DNA of 64,000 nucleotides, taken from positions 8,005-72,004 of the forward strand of contig JBHJHI010000057.1 in NCBI GenBank assembly GCA_050330995.1, given 5' to 3'. The notes under the pieces are model-generated. The model saw only the letters and a program-made list of their open reading frames with translations. It had not been told where the DNA came from and searched no databases. Numbering within the stretch: the stretch's first letter is position 1; each line of letters begins with the position of its first letter. The stretch is from Thermohalobaculum sp050330995 (GTDB lineage: Bacteria; Pseudomonadota; Alphaproteobacteria; Rhodobacterales; Rhodobacteraceae). The position numbers and the translations under genes were made by a program. Below are positions 8,607 to 17,467 of this stretch, piece after piece.

Positions 8607-9116
8607 TCAACTCCTTCCGGCGCGCACGCCGAGCGCATCGAGCGCCGCTTCCAGCGCGTGCGGCAGGTCGTTTCTCGTCTCTCCCCGGTCCTCCGCCCGC
8701 CCCTCGGGCCGCCACGGGCCGAGGTCGGCCGGCGCGTCGGCCGGATCGAGGTAGCGCCAGCCCTGGAACGCCTTGCGCGGCCGGCTCGCCACCCGCACGA
8801 GCGCGGGCTCGAGCACGATCGCGCAGCGGACGATCCCGTCCTCGCCGCGCGCCTCCTCGAAGGCCGCGATCGGCTGGCGCACCACGATGGCGCCGCCGAT
8901 CACCCAATAGAGCGAGCCCTGCGGGCCGTCGGCCGGCAGGATCTCGGTCGCGCGCCGAGGCCACTGACGCGTCACGTGCCGTGGCTTCGGATCGAGGCCG
9001 GCCCGTTCGCGCTTCGCCGCCACGCTCGCCTGCCATGCCGCGAGTTCCCCGATCGTGTCGGCACCGACACACAGCTTCAAGAGCCCCAGGACTGACGGTT
9101 GGGCGACGTTCTCCAT
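8607..9116 (-). CDS. DUF1489 family protein
   Basis: The 169-residue protein matches DUF1489, a conserved alphaproteobacterial family of unknown function. Family marks are LKLCVGADTIGELAAWQ, RHVTRQWPRRA, GSLYWVIGGAI and KAFQGWRYLDPADAPADLGP. The start is the ATG at 9116; this adds a few residues before the usual LIKLCVG-type beginning. It leads a two-gene unit with the unknown gene ending at 8009. dapB lies just upstream on the same strand (79 bases away), so all three could share a transcript. Confidence 0.88.
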   Translation of the reverse strand: MENVAQPSVLGLLKLCVGADTIGELAAWQASVAAKRERAGLDPKPRHVTRQWPRRATEILPADGPQGSLYWVIGGAIVVRQPIAAFEEARGEDGIVRCAIVLEPALVRVASRPRKAFQGWRYLDPADAPADLGPWRPEGRAEDRGETRNDLPHALEAALDALGVRAGRS

Positions 9117-9195
9117 GGTGACCGGCCCTTTGTCGGAAACATAAGCGATGGCGCCCCTGCCGACAGGCGCGCTTTTGAAACCAACCGACTGGATT

Positions 9196-10017
9196 CTAAA
9201 GGCCGAGCACGTCGCGCATCGCGTAGTGGCCCGGACCGCGGCTCGCGCCCCAACGCGCCGCGGCCAGCGCGCCGCGAGCGAAGAGCATCCGGTCGGTGGC
9301 GACGTGCGCGAGTTCGAGCCGCTCGCCCTCGCCCGCGAGGACCACCCGGTGCTCGCCGACCACGTCGCCGCCGCGCAGCGACTGCATCCCGATCGCGCCG
9401 TCGGGCCGCGCGCCGGTGTGGCCCTCGCGCGCGCCCACCGCCCGCTCCGCGAGCGTCGTGCCCCGCGCCCGCGCCGCCGCTTCGCCGAGCATCAGCGCCG
9501 TGCCCGAGGGGGCGTCCACCTTGTGGCGGTGGTGCATCTCGACGATCTCGACGTCGAAACCCGGCCCGAGGGCGGCGACCGCGCGCTCGACCAGCGCCAC
9601 GAGCAGGTTGACGCCGAGCGCCATGTTGCCCGCGCGCACGATCGTCGCGTGGCGTGCCGCGGCGTCGAGGCGGGCGAGGTCGTCGTCCGAGAAGCCGGTG
9701 GTGCCGATCACGTGGACGCGCCGCGCCTGCGCGGCGAGCGCGGCGTGCTCGACCGTCGCGGCGGGCACGGTGAAGTCGAGCACGGCGCGGGTGCGGGCGA
9801 AGACGGGCAGGGGGTCGTCCTCGATCGTCACGCCGAGGGGGGAGAGCCCCGCGGCCTCGCCCGCGTCGCGCCCGAGCGCCGCCGATCCGGGCTCGGCGGT
9901 GGCGCCGGACAGGCGACAGTCCTCCGCCTCGGCCACCGCGCGCACGAGCATCCGGCCCATGCGGCCCGCGGCGCCGACGACGGCGATGTCGAGAGGAGCG
10001 TCGGGGGTGTCGCTCAT
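9196..10017 (-). CDS. dapB: 4-hydroxy-tetrahydrodipicolinate reductase
   Basis: DapB reduces 4-hydroxy-tetrahydrodipicolinate with NAD(P)H in the diaminopimelate/lysine pathway, in the cytosol. The 273-residue protein has the Rossmann motif VVGAAGRMGR (residues 14-23), GTTGF (106-110) and the catalytic segment MHHRHKVDAPSGTA with His162-163 and Lys166. The start at the ATG at 10017 places the Rossmann motif at the expected distance; the longer open frame upstream is arginine-rich and unlike the family. It stands apart from other dap genes. Confidence 0.95.
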   Translation of the reverse strand: MSDTPDAPLDIAVVGAAGRMGRMLVRAVAEAEDCRLSGATAEPGSAALGRDAGEAAGLSPLGVTIEDDPLPVFARTRAVLDFTVPAATVEHAALAAQARRVHVIGTTGFSDDDLARLDAAARHATIVRAGNMALGVNLLVALVERAVAALGPGFDVEIVEMHHRHKVDAPSGTALMLGEAAARARGTTLAERAVGAREGHTGARPDGAIGMQSLRGGDVVGEHRVVLAGEGERLELAHVATDRMLFARGALAAARWGASRGPGHYAMRDVLGL

Positions 10018-10298
10018 GCGGGCGGTCCTTCTGGAGACGTCGAGGCGAGCCGGCGCCGACCATGCCGAGCCGGGGCCGCGGCGCAAGCCCGGCGTCACCC
10101 TTCCCGGCGACTGCGGCGCCGGGGCACGGGTCCCGGCGGGCCGGTCCGGGCGTCGCGCTCTCGCGAGCGGCCGGACGCGCCGTCTCTCGGCGCCTTGCGA
10201 CGCGAACCGACCGGCGCCCGCGGCCCTTGCCGAGGCCGGGGCGAAACGCTCTAAGGAAGGCCCGCGTCGGCCGCACGTCCCCCGCGAAAGGAACGAGC

Positions 10299-11195
10299 AT
10301 GACCTTCACGCGCCGCCGCTTTCTCGCCGCCACCGCCGCGGGCCTCGCCGTCGCGCCTGCCGACGCGGCCGAGGCCGTGCGCACCGTGCCGCGCACTGGC
10401 GCGAGGGTGCCGCTCGTCGGCCTCGGCACCTGGATCACCTTCAACGTCGGGCGCGACCCGGACCTGCTCGCGCGCTCGACCGCGGTGATGCGCGCCTTCT
10501 TCGAGGAGGGCGGCGGGCTGATCGATTCGTCGCCCATGTACGGCACGTCGCAGAACACCCTCGGCCACGGCCTCGCGGAACTCGGCTACCCGAAGAGCCT
10601 GATCGCGGCCGACAAGGTCTGGACCTCCGGCGTGTCCGGCGGTCCCGCCCAGGTCGCCGAGAGCCGGCGCGACTGGGGCGTCGACGCCTTCGACGTGCTC
10701 CAGGTCCACAACCTCGTCGCCTGGGAGGGCCATCTCGACCGGCTGCTGGAGCGCCGCGAGGCCGGCGAGATCGGCCACGTCGGCGTGACCACCTCGCACG
10801 GCCGGCGCCATGCCGAGCTCGAGCGGATCATGCGCACGCGCCCGATCGACGTCGTCCAGCTCACCTACAACGTCGCCGACCGCGCGCCGGAGGCGCGGCT
10901 GTTGCCGCTCGCGCGCGAGCGCGGCATCGGCGTGATCGTGAACCGCCCCTACCGCCGCGGCGCGCTGATCGAGCGCTTCCGGGGCGAGCCCCTGCCGGGC
11001 TTCGCCGCCGAGATCGGGGCCGCGAGCTGGGCGCAGTTCCTGCTGAAGTTCGTGGTCTCCCACCCGGACGTCACGGTCGCGATCCCCGCGACCACCAGCC
11101 CCGAGCACCTGCGCGAGAACAAGGCGGCCGCGCGCGGGCCGCTGCCCGACGACGCGATGCGTGCGCGCATGGCCGCTTACGTGGAGAGCCTCTGA
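10299..11195 (+). CDS. Tat-exported aldo/keto reductase
   Basis: This 298-residue protein opens MTFTRRRFLAATAAG, a twin-arginine signal with an Ala-X-Ala-like cleavage region near residue 23, so it probably acts in the periplasm. The body is an aldo/keto reductase: GLGTW at 41-45, catalytic Asp76 and Tyr81 (DSSPMYG), Lys106 (ADKVW) and His in the VLQVHNL segment. Substrate unknown. GAAAGGAACG supports the ATG at 10299. The stop is one base from the ATG of the DUF6064 gene, so the two are co-transcribed. Confidence 0.88.
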   Translation: MTFTRRRFLAATAAGLAVAPADAAEAVRTVPRTGARVPLVGLGTWITFNVGRDPDLLARSTAVMRAFFEEGGGLIDSSPMYGTSQNTLGHGLAELGYPKSLIAADKVWTSGVSGGPAQVAESRRDWGVDAFDVLQVHNLVAWEGHLDRLLERREAGEIGHVGVTTSHGRRHAELERIMRTRPIDVVQLTYNVADRAPEARLLPLARERGIGVIVNRPYRRGALIERFRGEPLPGFAAEIGAASWAQFLLKFVVSHPDVTVAIPATTSPEHLRENKAAARGPLPDDAMRARMAAYVESL

Positions 11196-11196
11196 C

Positions 11197-11901
11197 ATGG
11201 GCGAGACCCTGAGCTACAGCTTGGCCGACCTGATCGCCTATCCGCCGGAGGCGTACTGGAGCCTGTTCGAGCGGGCCAACGCGCTCGCCTGGCCGGTGGC
11301 GCTGGTGCTGTCGATGCTGACGGGGATCGCCTGGGCGCTCTCGGTCGACGGGCGCGAGGGGGCGGGGCGGCTCGCCGGCGTGGTGCTCGGCTTCGCCTGG
11401 GTGACGGTGGCGATGATCTTCGTGCTCGGGCGCTACGAGGCGATCAACTGGGCGGCGATCTATCTGATGCCGGTGTTCCTGGCGCAGGCGATCCTGGTCG
11501 GCGGCCTCGGCGCGGCGGGCTGGCTCTCGGTCGAGCCGGGCGGGCGCGCGGGCCTCGTCGCGAGCTTTCTGGTGCTCGCCGCCGTGCTGGTCTGGCCGAT
11601 CCTGGCGGCGGTGTTCGGGCGCACGCTCGAGACCGCGCAGGTGTTCGCCATCTCTCCGGACGCGACCGCGGTGGCCACGCTCGGCTTCGTCTCGGTCGCC
11701 GACCGGCGCTGGGTGCGCCTGCTGCTCGCCGCCATCCCGATGCTCTGGCTGGCGCTGAGCGCGACGACCCTGCTGACGCTGGAGCTGGCGCAGGGCTGGG
11801 TGCTGGTCGTCGCGATGGTGCTGGCCACCCTGGCGCTGTCCTGGCGCAAGAGGCGGCCGGGAGCGGGGATCGACGTCGGCGGCGTCGAGGTGCCGGTCTG
11901 A
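11197..11901 (+). CDS. DUF6064-like integral membrane protein
   Basis: This 234-residue inner-membrane protein has about six strong hydrophobic segments. The start SYSLADLIAYPPEAYWSLFERANA resembles DUF6064 proteins, which begin with a similar Tyr/Trp-rich helix before TM1. Function is unknown. It follows the exported aldo/keto reductase by one base and probably shares its mRNA. No charged transport motif is visible. The assignment to DUF6064 rests on the N-terminal pattern only. Confidence 0.7.
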   Translation: MGETLSYSLADLIAYPPEAYWSLFERANALAWPVALVLSMLTGIAWALSVDGREGAGRLAGVVLGFAWVTVAMIFVLGRYEAINWAAIYLMPVFLAQAILVGGLGAAGWLSVEPGGRAGLVASFLVLAAVLVWPILAAVFGRTLETAQVFAISPDATAVATLGFVSVADRRWVRLLLAAIPMLWLALSATTLLTLELAQGWVLVVAMVLATLALSWRKRRPGAGIDVGGVEVPV

Positions 11902-12812
11902 AGCGCGCGGGAGATCTCCGGACGAGGGCCGAGGACGTGCCCGGCGTCGGCTGACGCAGGGTATCCGGCGCTCGCTCGTCGGCTATAGGAGGCCGGAAGG
12001 AGCGTCGTTCGCACGCCCCGACGGGACGATAGCGGCGCGCTGCGGGCCGGGGTGCCAACCTTGCCGGAGGCGCGCGTCGACGAACATCGGGCATGGCGGC
12101 GTGGAGCCCCCGCCTGCGCTCGCCGGCCGATCCCGGCCTGGTCCGGTGGACCCTCCCCCGTCACGCGCGGACCAGGTACGAGGGCGATGGGGTGGTCCGG
12201 GTTTCGGCGGGCTACCATCGGGTCGGAAACCGCCTGCACGGCCCCGGTCGTCTCGGATGGCCGAGCCCGCTCGGCGTGGAGCCGCCATCGCTCGCGGGAC
12301 TGCGGAGCTCGCGCGCTCCGCCCGCCTGTCCCGCACGTCGTGGCCCGATCGCGCGGGTGGGCGCGACGACGGAGGCGAGTGACGAGGGCCGCGATCCGAG
12401 GGCGGCTCGGGTCGCCCGAGGTCCTGCGTCTCGGCGCCGTCGAGCCGCCTGACCCACGGCCCGGGCGACCTCGGTTTGCCGGACGAGGACGAGGTGCTGG
12501 ACGCTTGCCGCGCGCGCCGGCCGTGGCGGCGTCGCCGACCGACGCTTCCTCCTCGCCTCGTCGCTGTCTCGCCCCGCCGTGATCCCGCCGGGCGTTGCCG
12601 TGCGCAAGCCTTCTCGCCGAGACAGGGCGACGGATCGCCGGGACCGGAACGGCGGACCGAGCGTGAGCCTTGGCGATCCGCCGGACGCGCTTGGTCCCGA
12701 CGAGCGGGATTATATCCCGCGTTTCTTGCGGCGTTCCCGAGCGCGTTCCATAGTCGGCAGTGAGGCTGGCTGCCGCCGACGACGGGTGCGGCGCGGGCGA
12801 GGAGGCACAGCG
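11902..12812. other. 0.9-kb intergenic stretch without a supportable gene
   Basis: Open frames occur on both strands here, but none shows a known motif, a good ribosome site or natural amino-acid use; they are arginine/proline-rich GC artefacts. The only structured element I see is the inverted repeat at 12704-12720 ahead of the beta-oxidation operon. The stretch could be a decayed gene, but no family could be read from it. Confidence 0.5.
12704..12720. promoter_or_regulatory. Inverted repeat, candidate operator of the fad operon
   Basis: GCGGGAT, spacer TAT, ATCCCGC form a perfect 7-bp inverted repeat with an unusually AT-rich centre, 93 bases before the fad ATG at 12813. In this GC-rich background the position and symmetry fit a dimeric repressor site overlapping a promoter -10. 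Which regulator binds is unknown. Confidence 0.4.
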
Positions 12813-14933
12813 ATGACCACCGACGCCGGGACGAGCCCCGTGACCTACGAGCGCCGCGGCGGGATCGGCGTGATCGTCATCGACAGCCCGCCCGTGAACG
12901 CGCTCGGTGCCGCGGTGCGTCGAGGCCTGACGGCCGCGCTGGAACAGGGGCTCGCCGACGACGGCGCGCGCGCGCTCGTCGTCGCGGGCGCGGGGCGTAC
13001 CTTCACCGCCGGCGCGGACATCCGCGAGTTCGGCAAACCGCCCGTCGAGCCCTCGCTGCCCGACGTCATCACGACCTTCGAGCGGGCCGAGAAGATCGTC
13101 GTCGCCGCGATCCACGGCAACGCGCTCGGCGGCGGGCTGGAGCTGGCGCTCGGCTGCGACTACCGCGTCGCGAGCGCGGACGCGAAGGTCGGGCTGCCGG
13201 AGGTCAAGCTCGGCATCCTGCCGGGCGCGGGCGGCACGCAGCGCCTGCCCCGCCTGATCGGCCCCGACAAGGCGCTCGACGTCATCGTCGGCGGCGCGCC
13301 GATCCCGGCGGCGAAGGCGAAGACGCTCGGCATCCTCGACGAGATCGCCGACGGCGACGTGGTCGGGGCGGCGGTCGCCTTCGCCGAGCGGCTGGTCGCC
13401 GAGGGCGCCCCGCGCCGGCCCGTCGCCGCCATGGACGCCGAGCCGCCCGCGCCGGACTTCTTCGAGACCGCCGAGGCCGAGACGCGCCGCAGGAAGCGCG
13501 GCATGGAGGCGCCGCTCAAGTGCATCGAGGCGGTGCGCGCGGCGAGCGAGACCGCCTTCGACGAGGGCCTCGCGATCGAGCGCCGGCTGTTCGTGGAACT
13601 GCGCGACGGCGCGCAGTCGAAGGCGCTGCGCCACGTCTTCTTCGCCGAGCGCGAGGTCGCCAAGGTGCCCGGCCTCGCGAAGGACACGCCGAAGCGCACG
13701 GTCGAGCGCGCCGCCGTCATCGGCGCGGGGACGATGGGCGGGGGCATCGCCATGTGCTTCGCGGGCGCCGGCATCCCCGTGACGCTGCTGGAAGTCGAGG
13801 AGAAGGCGCTGGAGCGCGGCGTCGCCACCGTCCGGCGCAACTACGAAGCGACCGCGAAGAAGGGTCGGATCAGCGCCGAGGACGTGGAGCAGCGCATGGG
13901 GCTGATCGCGCCCGCGCTCGACTACAAGGCGCTCGGCGAGGCCGATCTCGTGATCGAGGCGGTATTCGAGGACATGGAGGTCAAGAAGCGCATCTTCTCC
14001 ACGCTCGATTCCGTCTGCAAGCAGGACGCCGTGCTCGCCACCAACACCTCGACGCTCGACATCGACGCGATCGCCTCGGCCACGTCGCGACCGGGCGACG
14101 TGGTGGGGATGCACTTCTTCAGCTCCGCCAACGTCATGCGCCTCCTGGAGGTCGTGCGCGGGCGCGAGACGGCGCCGGAGACGCTCGCGACCGCGATGGA
14201 GACCGGGCGCAAGCTCGGCAAGGTCTCCGTCGCCGTCGGCAACTGCCACGGCTTCGTCGGCAACCGCATGCTGCACAAGCGCCAGGCCGAGGCGATGCGG
14301 CTGGTGGAGGAAGGCGCGAACCCCGAGGACGTGGACCGCGTGCTCGTCGCCTTCGGCCTGCCGATGGGGCCGTTCGCGATGACCGACCTCGCCGGCCTCG
14401 ACGTCGGCTGGCGCATCCGCGAGGCGCAGCGCAAGGCCGGGGCGCCGGACGCGCCGGCGCGCAACTGGCTCGACGCGCTGGCCGAGCAGGGCCGGCACGG
14501 GCAGAAGACCGGCGCCGGCGTCTACGCCTACGAGGAAGGCGGCCGCACGCCGACGCCCGACCCGAAGGTCGCCGAGATCATCGCTGGGGAGCGCGCCAGG
14601 AAGGGCGTGAACACGCGCGAGATCGGCGACGACGAGATCCTGAAGCGCTGCCTCCACGTCATGGTGAACGAGGGCGCGCGCATTCTCGAAGAGGGCATCG
14701 CCCCGCGCGCGCTCGACATCGACACCGTCTGGATCAACGGCTACGGCTTTCCCGCCTGGCGCGGCGGCCCGATGTTCTGGGCCGACGAGGACGCGGGGCT
14801 GGCGACGATCCGCGACTACTGCGCCGGGATGCACGACGCCACGGGCCTCGACGTCTGGCGCCCCGCGGCCCTCCTCGACCGCCTCGCCCGCGAGGGCGGG
14901 CGCTTCGCCGATCTCGAAGGGACCCCCGCATGA
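12813..14933 (+). CDS. 3-hydroxyacyl-CoA dehydrogenase / enoyl-CoA hydratase (FadB-type)
   Basis: This 706-residue bifunctional beta-oxidation enzyme has an N-terminal crotonase domain (1-190) with catalytic Glu110 (GNALGGGLELALGCD) and Glu130 (GLPEVKLGILPGAGG). Its dehydrogenase domain starts with the NAD motif IGAGTMGGGIA (303-313) and has the catalytic His434 (GMHFFSS); a C-terminal helical domain carries NGYGFPAWRGGPM. It hydrates 2-enoyl-CoA and oxidises the 3-hydroxyacyl-CoA. GGAGG precedes the ATG at 12813. The stop overlaps the thiolase ATG (ATGA), so the two form an operon. The arrangement resembles peroxisomal-type trifunctional enzymes. Confidence 0.94.
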   Translation: MTTDAGTSPVTYERRGGIGVIVIDSPPVNALGAAVRRGLTAALEQGLADDGARALVVAGAGRTFTAGADIREFGKPPVEPSLPDVITTFERAEKIVVAAIHGNALGGGLELALGCDYRVASADAKVGLPEVKLGILPGAGGTQRLPRLIGPDKALDVIVGGAPIPAAKAKTLGILDEIADGDVVGAAVAFAERLVAEGAPRRPVAAMDAEPPAPDFFETAEAETRRRKRGMEAPLKCIEAVRAASETAFDEGLAIERRLFVELRDGAQSKALRHVFFAEREVAKVPGLAKDTPKRTVERAAVIGAGTMGGGIAMCFAGAGIPVTLLEVEEKALERGVATVRRNYEATAKKGRISAEDVEQRMGLIAPALDYKALGEADLVIEAVFEDMEVKKRIFSTLDSVCKQDAVLATNTSTLDIDAIASATSRPGDVVGMHFFSSANVMRLLEVVRGRETAPETLATAMETGRKLGKVSVAVGNCHGFVGNRMLHKRQAEAMRLVEEGANPEDVDRVLVAFGLPMGPFAMTDLAGLDVGWRIREAQRKAGAPDAPARNWLDALAEQGRHGQKTGAGVYAYEEGGRTPTPDPKVAEIIAGERARKGVNTREIGDDEILKRCLHVMVNEGARILEEGIAPRALDIDTVWINGYGFPAWRGGPMFWADEDAGLATIRDYCAGMHDATGLDVWRPAALLDRLAREGGRFADLEGTPA

Positions 14934-16111
14934 CCGACGCCGTCATCGTCTCCACCGCGCGCACGCCGATCGGCAAGGCGTTCCGCGGCGCGTTCAACGC
15001 GACCCACGGCGCGGTCCTCGGCGGGCACGCCCTGCGCCACGCCGCCCTGCGCGCGGGCGTCGATCCGGCCGAGGTCGAGGACGTGATCTTCGGCTGCGGC
15101 CTGCCCGAGGCCGCCACCGGCAAGAACATCGCCCGCCTCTCGGCGATGCGCGCGGGCTTCCCGACCGCGGTCGCCGGCACGACGGTCAACCGCTTCTGCT
15201 CGTCGGGCCTTCAGGCCATCGCCATGGCCGCGCAGCGCGTGATCGTGGACCGCGTGCCGGTCATGGCGGCGGGCGGGGTCGAATCGATCAGTCTGACGCA
15301 GGCGAATCTGAACCAGACGCACCTCCAGGAAGACTGGCTGATGGAGCACCTGCCCGCGCTCTGGATGCCGATGATCGAGACCGCCGACATCGTCGCCGAG
15401 CGCTACGGCGTCGAGCGCGACGCCCAGGACGAGTACGCGCTCGCGAGCCAGCAGCGCACGGCCGAGGCGCAGTCGGCCGGGCGCTACGCCGACGAGATCG
15501 TGCCCCTCGAGACCGTCATGAAGGTCAAGGACAAGGCGACCGGCGAGGTCTCGGACAAGCGCGTCACCGCCGACCGCGACGAGTGCAACCGCCCCCAGAC
15601 CACGCTCGACGGCCTCAAGGGGCTGGAGCCGGTGCGCGGGCCGGACAAGCACGTCACCGCCGGCAACGCGAGCCAGCTCTCCGACGGCGCCTCGGCCTGC
15701 ATCGTCATGGACGCGAAGCTCGCCGAGCGGCGCGGGCTGGAGCCGCTCGGCGTGTTCCGCGGCCTCGCGGTGGCGGGCTGCGAGCCGGACGAGATGGGCA
15801 TCGGCCCCGTCTTCGCCGTGCCGCGCCTCTTGGAGCGCACGGGCAAGACGATGGACGACATCGACCTCTGGGAGCTGAACGAGGCCTTCGCGAGCCAGGT
15901 GCTACTCTGCCGCGACCGCCTCGGCATCCCGGACGAGAGACTGAACGTGAACGGCGGCTCGATCTCGATCGGCCACCCCTACGGCATGACCGGCAGCCGC
16001 ATGGTCGGCCACGCCCTCATCGAGGGCAAGCGCCGCGGCGCGAAGCACGTGGTCGTCACCATGTGCGTCGGCGGCGGCATGGGCGCGGCCGGGCTCTTCG
16101 AGGTCGCCTGA
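14930..16111 (+). CDS. Acetyl-CoA acyltransferase (thiolase)
   Basis: The 393-residue thiolase cleaves 3-ketoacyl-CoA to acetyl-CoA and a shortened acyl-CoA. Nucleophile Cys90 lies in NRFCSSGLQAI, His349 in ISIGHPYGMTGSR, and the acid/base Cys379 in CVGGGMGAAGLFE. It is translationally coupled to the preceding FadB-type gene (ATGA overlap), giving a complete hydratase, dehydrogenase and thiolase set. A broken acyl-CoA dehydrogenase start lies 21 bases downstream, suggesting that the operon once continued. Confidence 0.94.
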   Translation: MTDAVIVSTARTPIGKAFRGAFNATHGAVLGGHALRHAALRAGVDPAEVEDVIFGCGLPEAATGKNIARLSAMRAGFPTAVAGTTVNRFCSSGLQAIAMAAQRVIVDRVPVMAAGGVESISLTQANLNQTHLQEDWLMEHLPALWMPMIETADIVAERYGVERDAQDEYALASQQRTAEAQSAGRYADEIVPLETVMKVKDKATGEVSDKRVTADRDECNRPQTTLDGLKGLEPVRGPDKHVTAGNASQLSDGASACIVMDAKLAERRGLEPLGVFRGLAVAGCEPDEMGIGPVFAVPRLLERTGKTMDDIDLWELNEAFASQVLLCRDRLGIPDERLNVNGGSISIGHPYGMTGSRMVGHALIEGKRRGAKHVVVTMCVGGGMGAAGLFEVA

Positions 16112-16435
16112 GATCCGGAGGGAGGACGGTCCGTGGACTTCGACCGTACGCCCGAGGAGAACGCCGTCGGCACGGAAGCGCGCGCCTTCCTCGCCGACGA
16201 CCTGCCGAGCGACATCGCCGAGCCGGTGAAGAGCCACGAGCGGCTCTCCCGGGACGACTGCGGGCGCTGACACGCCGTCCTCGACGCGCGCGGCCAGTGA
16301 CCGCAAAGCCGGGACGGGCATTGCGGGCGGCAAGCTGGTTTGCAGGCGCGGGCGACCCCTTGGCGCGGTCGCGGAGGCGCTTAGCTGACCCCGCGCGACC
16401 CTGCGTGCGGCCGCGACCATACCGGAGACCCGTCG
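16112..16435 (+). other. Intergenic stretch holding an acyl-CoA dehydrogenase remnant
   Basis: This 324-base interval separates the thiolase from the MDR-type reductase. Its first half is the decayed gene start described separately (16133-16300). The second half, from about 16300, shows no ORF with protein character. The ribosome site GGAG at about 16423 belongs to the reductase that starts at 16436. Confidence 0.5.
16133..16300 (+). pseudogene. Acyl-CoA dehydrogenase N-terminal remnant
   Basis: Reading from the GTG at 16133, the sequence gives VDFDRTPEENAVGTEARAFL, then LPSDIAEPVKSHERLSRDD, which is how many acyl-CoA dehydrogenases begin. At 16268-16270 a TGA stands where family members have Trp (R-W-H). 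The frame continues with HAVLDARGQ and a second TGA at the next expected Trp. After about 16300 the similarity ends. A GGAGGGAGG ribosome site is still present 9 bases upstream. This is a truncated relic of the first enzyme of beta-oxidation, left beside the operon that supplies the other steps. The residual 45-codon ORF is unlikely to be functional. Confidence 0.6.
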
Positions 16436-17467
16436 ATGACCACGGCCAAGCGCATCGTCCTCGCCGAGCGTCCCTCGGGCATGCCCGACGAGACGCACCT
16501 GACGCTCTCGGAGGTCGAGGTCCCCGCGCCGGGCCGCGGCGAGATGCTTCTGCGCACGATCTACCTCTCGCTCGACCCCTACATGCGCGGGCGCATGAAC
16601 GCCGCGCGCTCCTACGCCGAGCCCGTCGGGATCGGCGAGACCATGACCGGCGGCACGGTCTGCGAGGTGATCGAGAGCCGCCTCGACGGTTTCGCGCCCG
16701 GCGACGTGGTGCTCTCGCACTCGGGCTGGACCACGCACGCGCTCTCCGACGGCGCGGGCGTGCGCAGGCTCGACCCGAAGGCGGCGCCCGTTACCACGGC
16801 GGTCGGGGTCATGGGCATGCCCGGCATGACCGCCTACGTCGGCCTCCTAGACCACGGCCGCCCGAAGGAAGGCGAGACGGTCGTGGTCTCGGCCGCCTCC
16901 GGCGCGGTCGGGCAGGTGGTCGGCCAGATCGCCAGGATGAAGGGCTGCCGCGTCGTCGGCGTCGCGGGCGCGGACGACAAGTGCGGCTACGTCACCGGCG
17001 AGCTCGGCTTCGACGCGGCCGTGAACTACAAGGCCGAAGACTTCCCCGACTGCCTCGCGCGGGCCTGCACCGACGGCGTCGATATCTACTTCGAGAACGT
17101 CGGCGGCGCGGTGTTCGACGCGGTGCTGCCGCTCATGAACGACTTCGGCCGCATCCCCGTCTGCGGGCGGATCGCGAGCTACAACGACGCGCACGCCGAC
17201 GGCCCCGACCGGCTGACCAGGGCCATGGGGCTCGTGCTCACGCGCCGGCTGACGCTGCGCGGCTTCATCGTCTGGGACCATCGCGAGCGCCAGGACGACT
17301 TCCTGCGCGACATGAGCCAGTGGATCGCGGACGGGCGCGTGCGCTACCGCGAGGACGTCGTCGAGGGCCTGGAGAACGCGGTCGAGGCGTTCCGGGGCCT
17401 GCTCTCGGGGCGCAACCGCGGCAAGCTGATCGTCAAGGTCGGCGAGGACCCGACCGGCCGCACATGA
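16436..17467 (+). CDS. NADP-dependent oxidoreductase (CurA / prostaglandin-reductase-like MDR)
   Basis: The 343-residue protein is a zinc-free medium-chain dehydrogenase. It has the family marks YLSLDPYMRGRM (43-54), GMPGMTAYVGLLDHG (127-141), the cofactor motif AASGAVGQ (153-160) and YFENVGG. Relatives reduce alpha,beta-unsaturated ketones or aldehydes with NADPH. Its TGA overlaps the start of a DHA2-type exporter (ATGA), suggesting a coupled detoxification unit. GGAG lies at the right distance before the ATG at 16436. Substrate unknown. Confidence 0.9.
   Translation: MTTAKRIVLAERPSGMPDETHLTLSEVEVPAPGRGEMLLRTIYLSLDPYMRGRMNAARSYAEPVGIGETMTGGTVCEVIESRLDGFAPGDVVLSHSGWTTHALSDGAGVRRLDPKAAPVTTAVGVMGMPGMTAYVGLLDHGRPKEGETVVVSAASGAVGQVVGQIARMKGCRVVGVAGADDKCGYVTGELGFDAAVNYKAEDFPDCLARACTDGVDIYFENVGGAVFDAVLPLMNDFGRIPVCGRIASYNDAHADGPDRLTRAMGLVLTRRLTLRGFIVWDHRERQDDFLRDMSQWIADGRVRYREDVVEGLENAVEAFRGLLSGRNRGKLIVKVGEDPTGRT

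Noticed and set aside
12093..12452. Several 90-180 residue open frames between DUF6064 and the fad operon
   Set aside because: They lack ribosome sites and motifs and have Pro/Arg/Ser-rich composition typical of non-coding GC-rich DNA.
11460..14834. Very long minus-strand open frame opposite the beta-oxidation genes
   Set aside because: It is an antisense shadow of GC-rich coding DNA, with arginine/aspartate-heavy composition and no family motifs, while the plus strand encodes clear FadB and thiolase enzymes.
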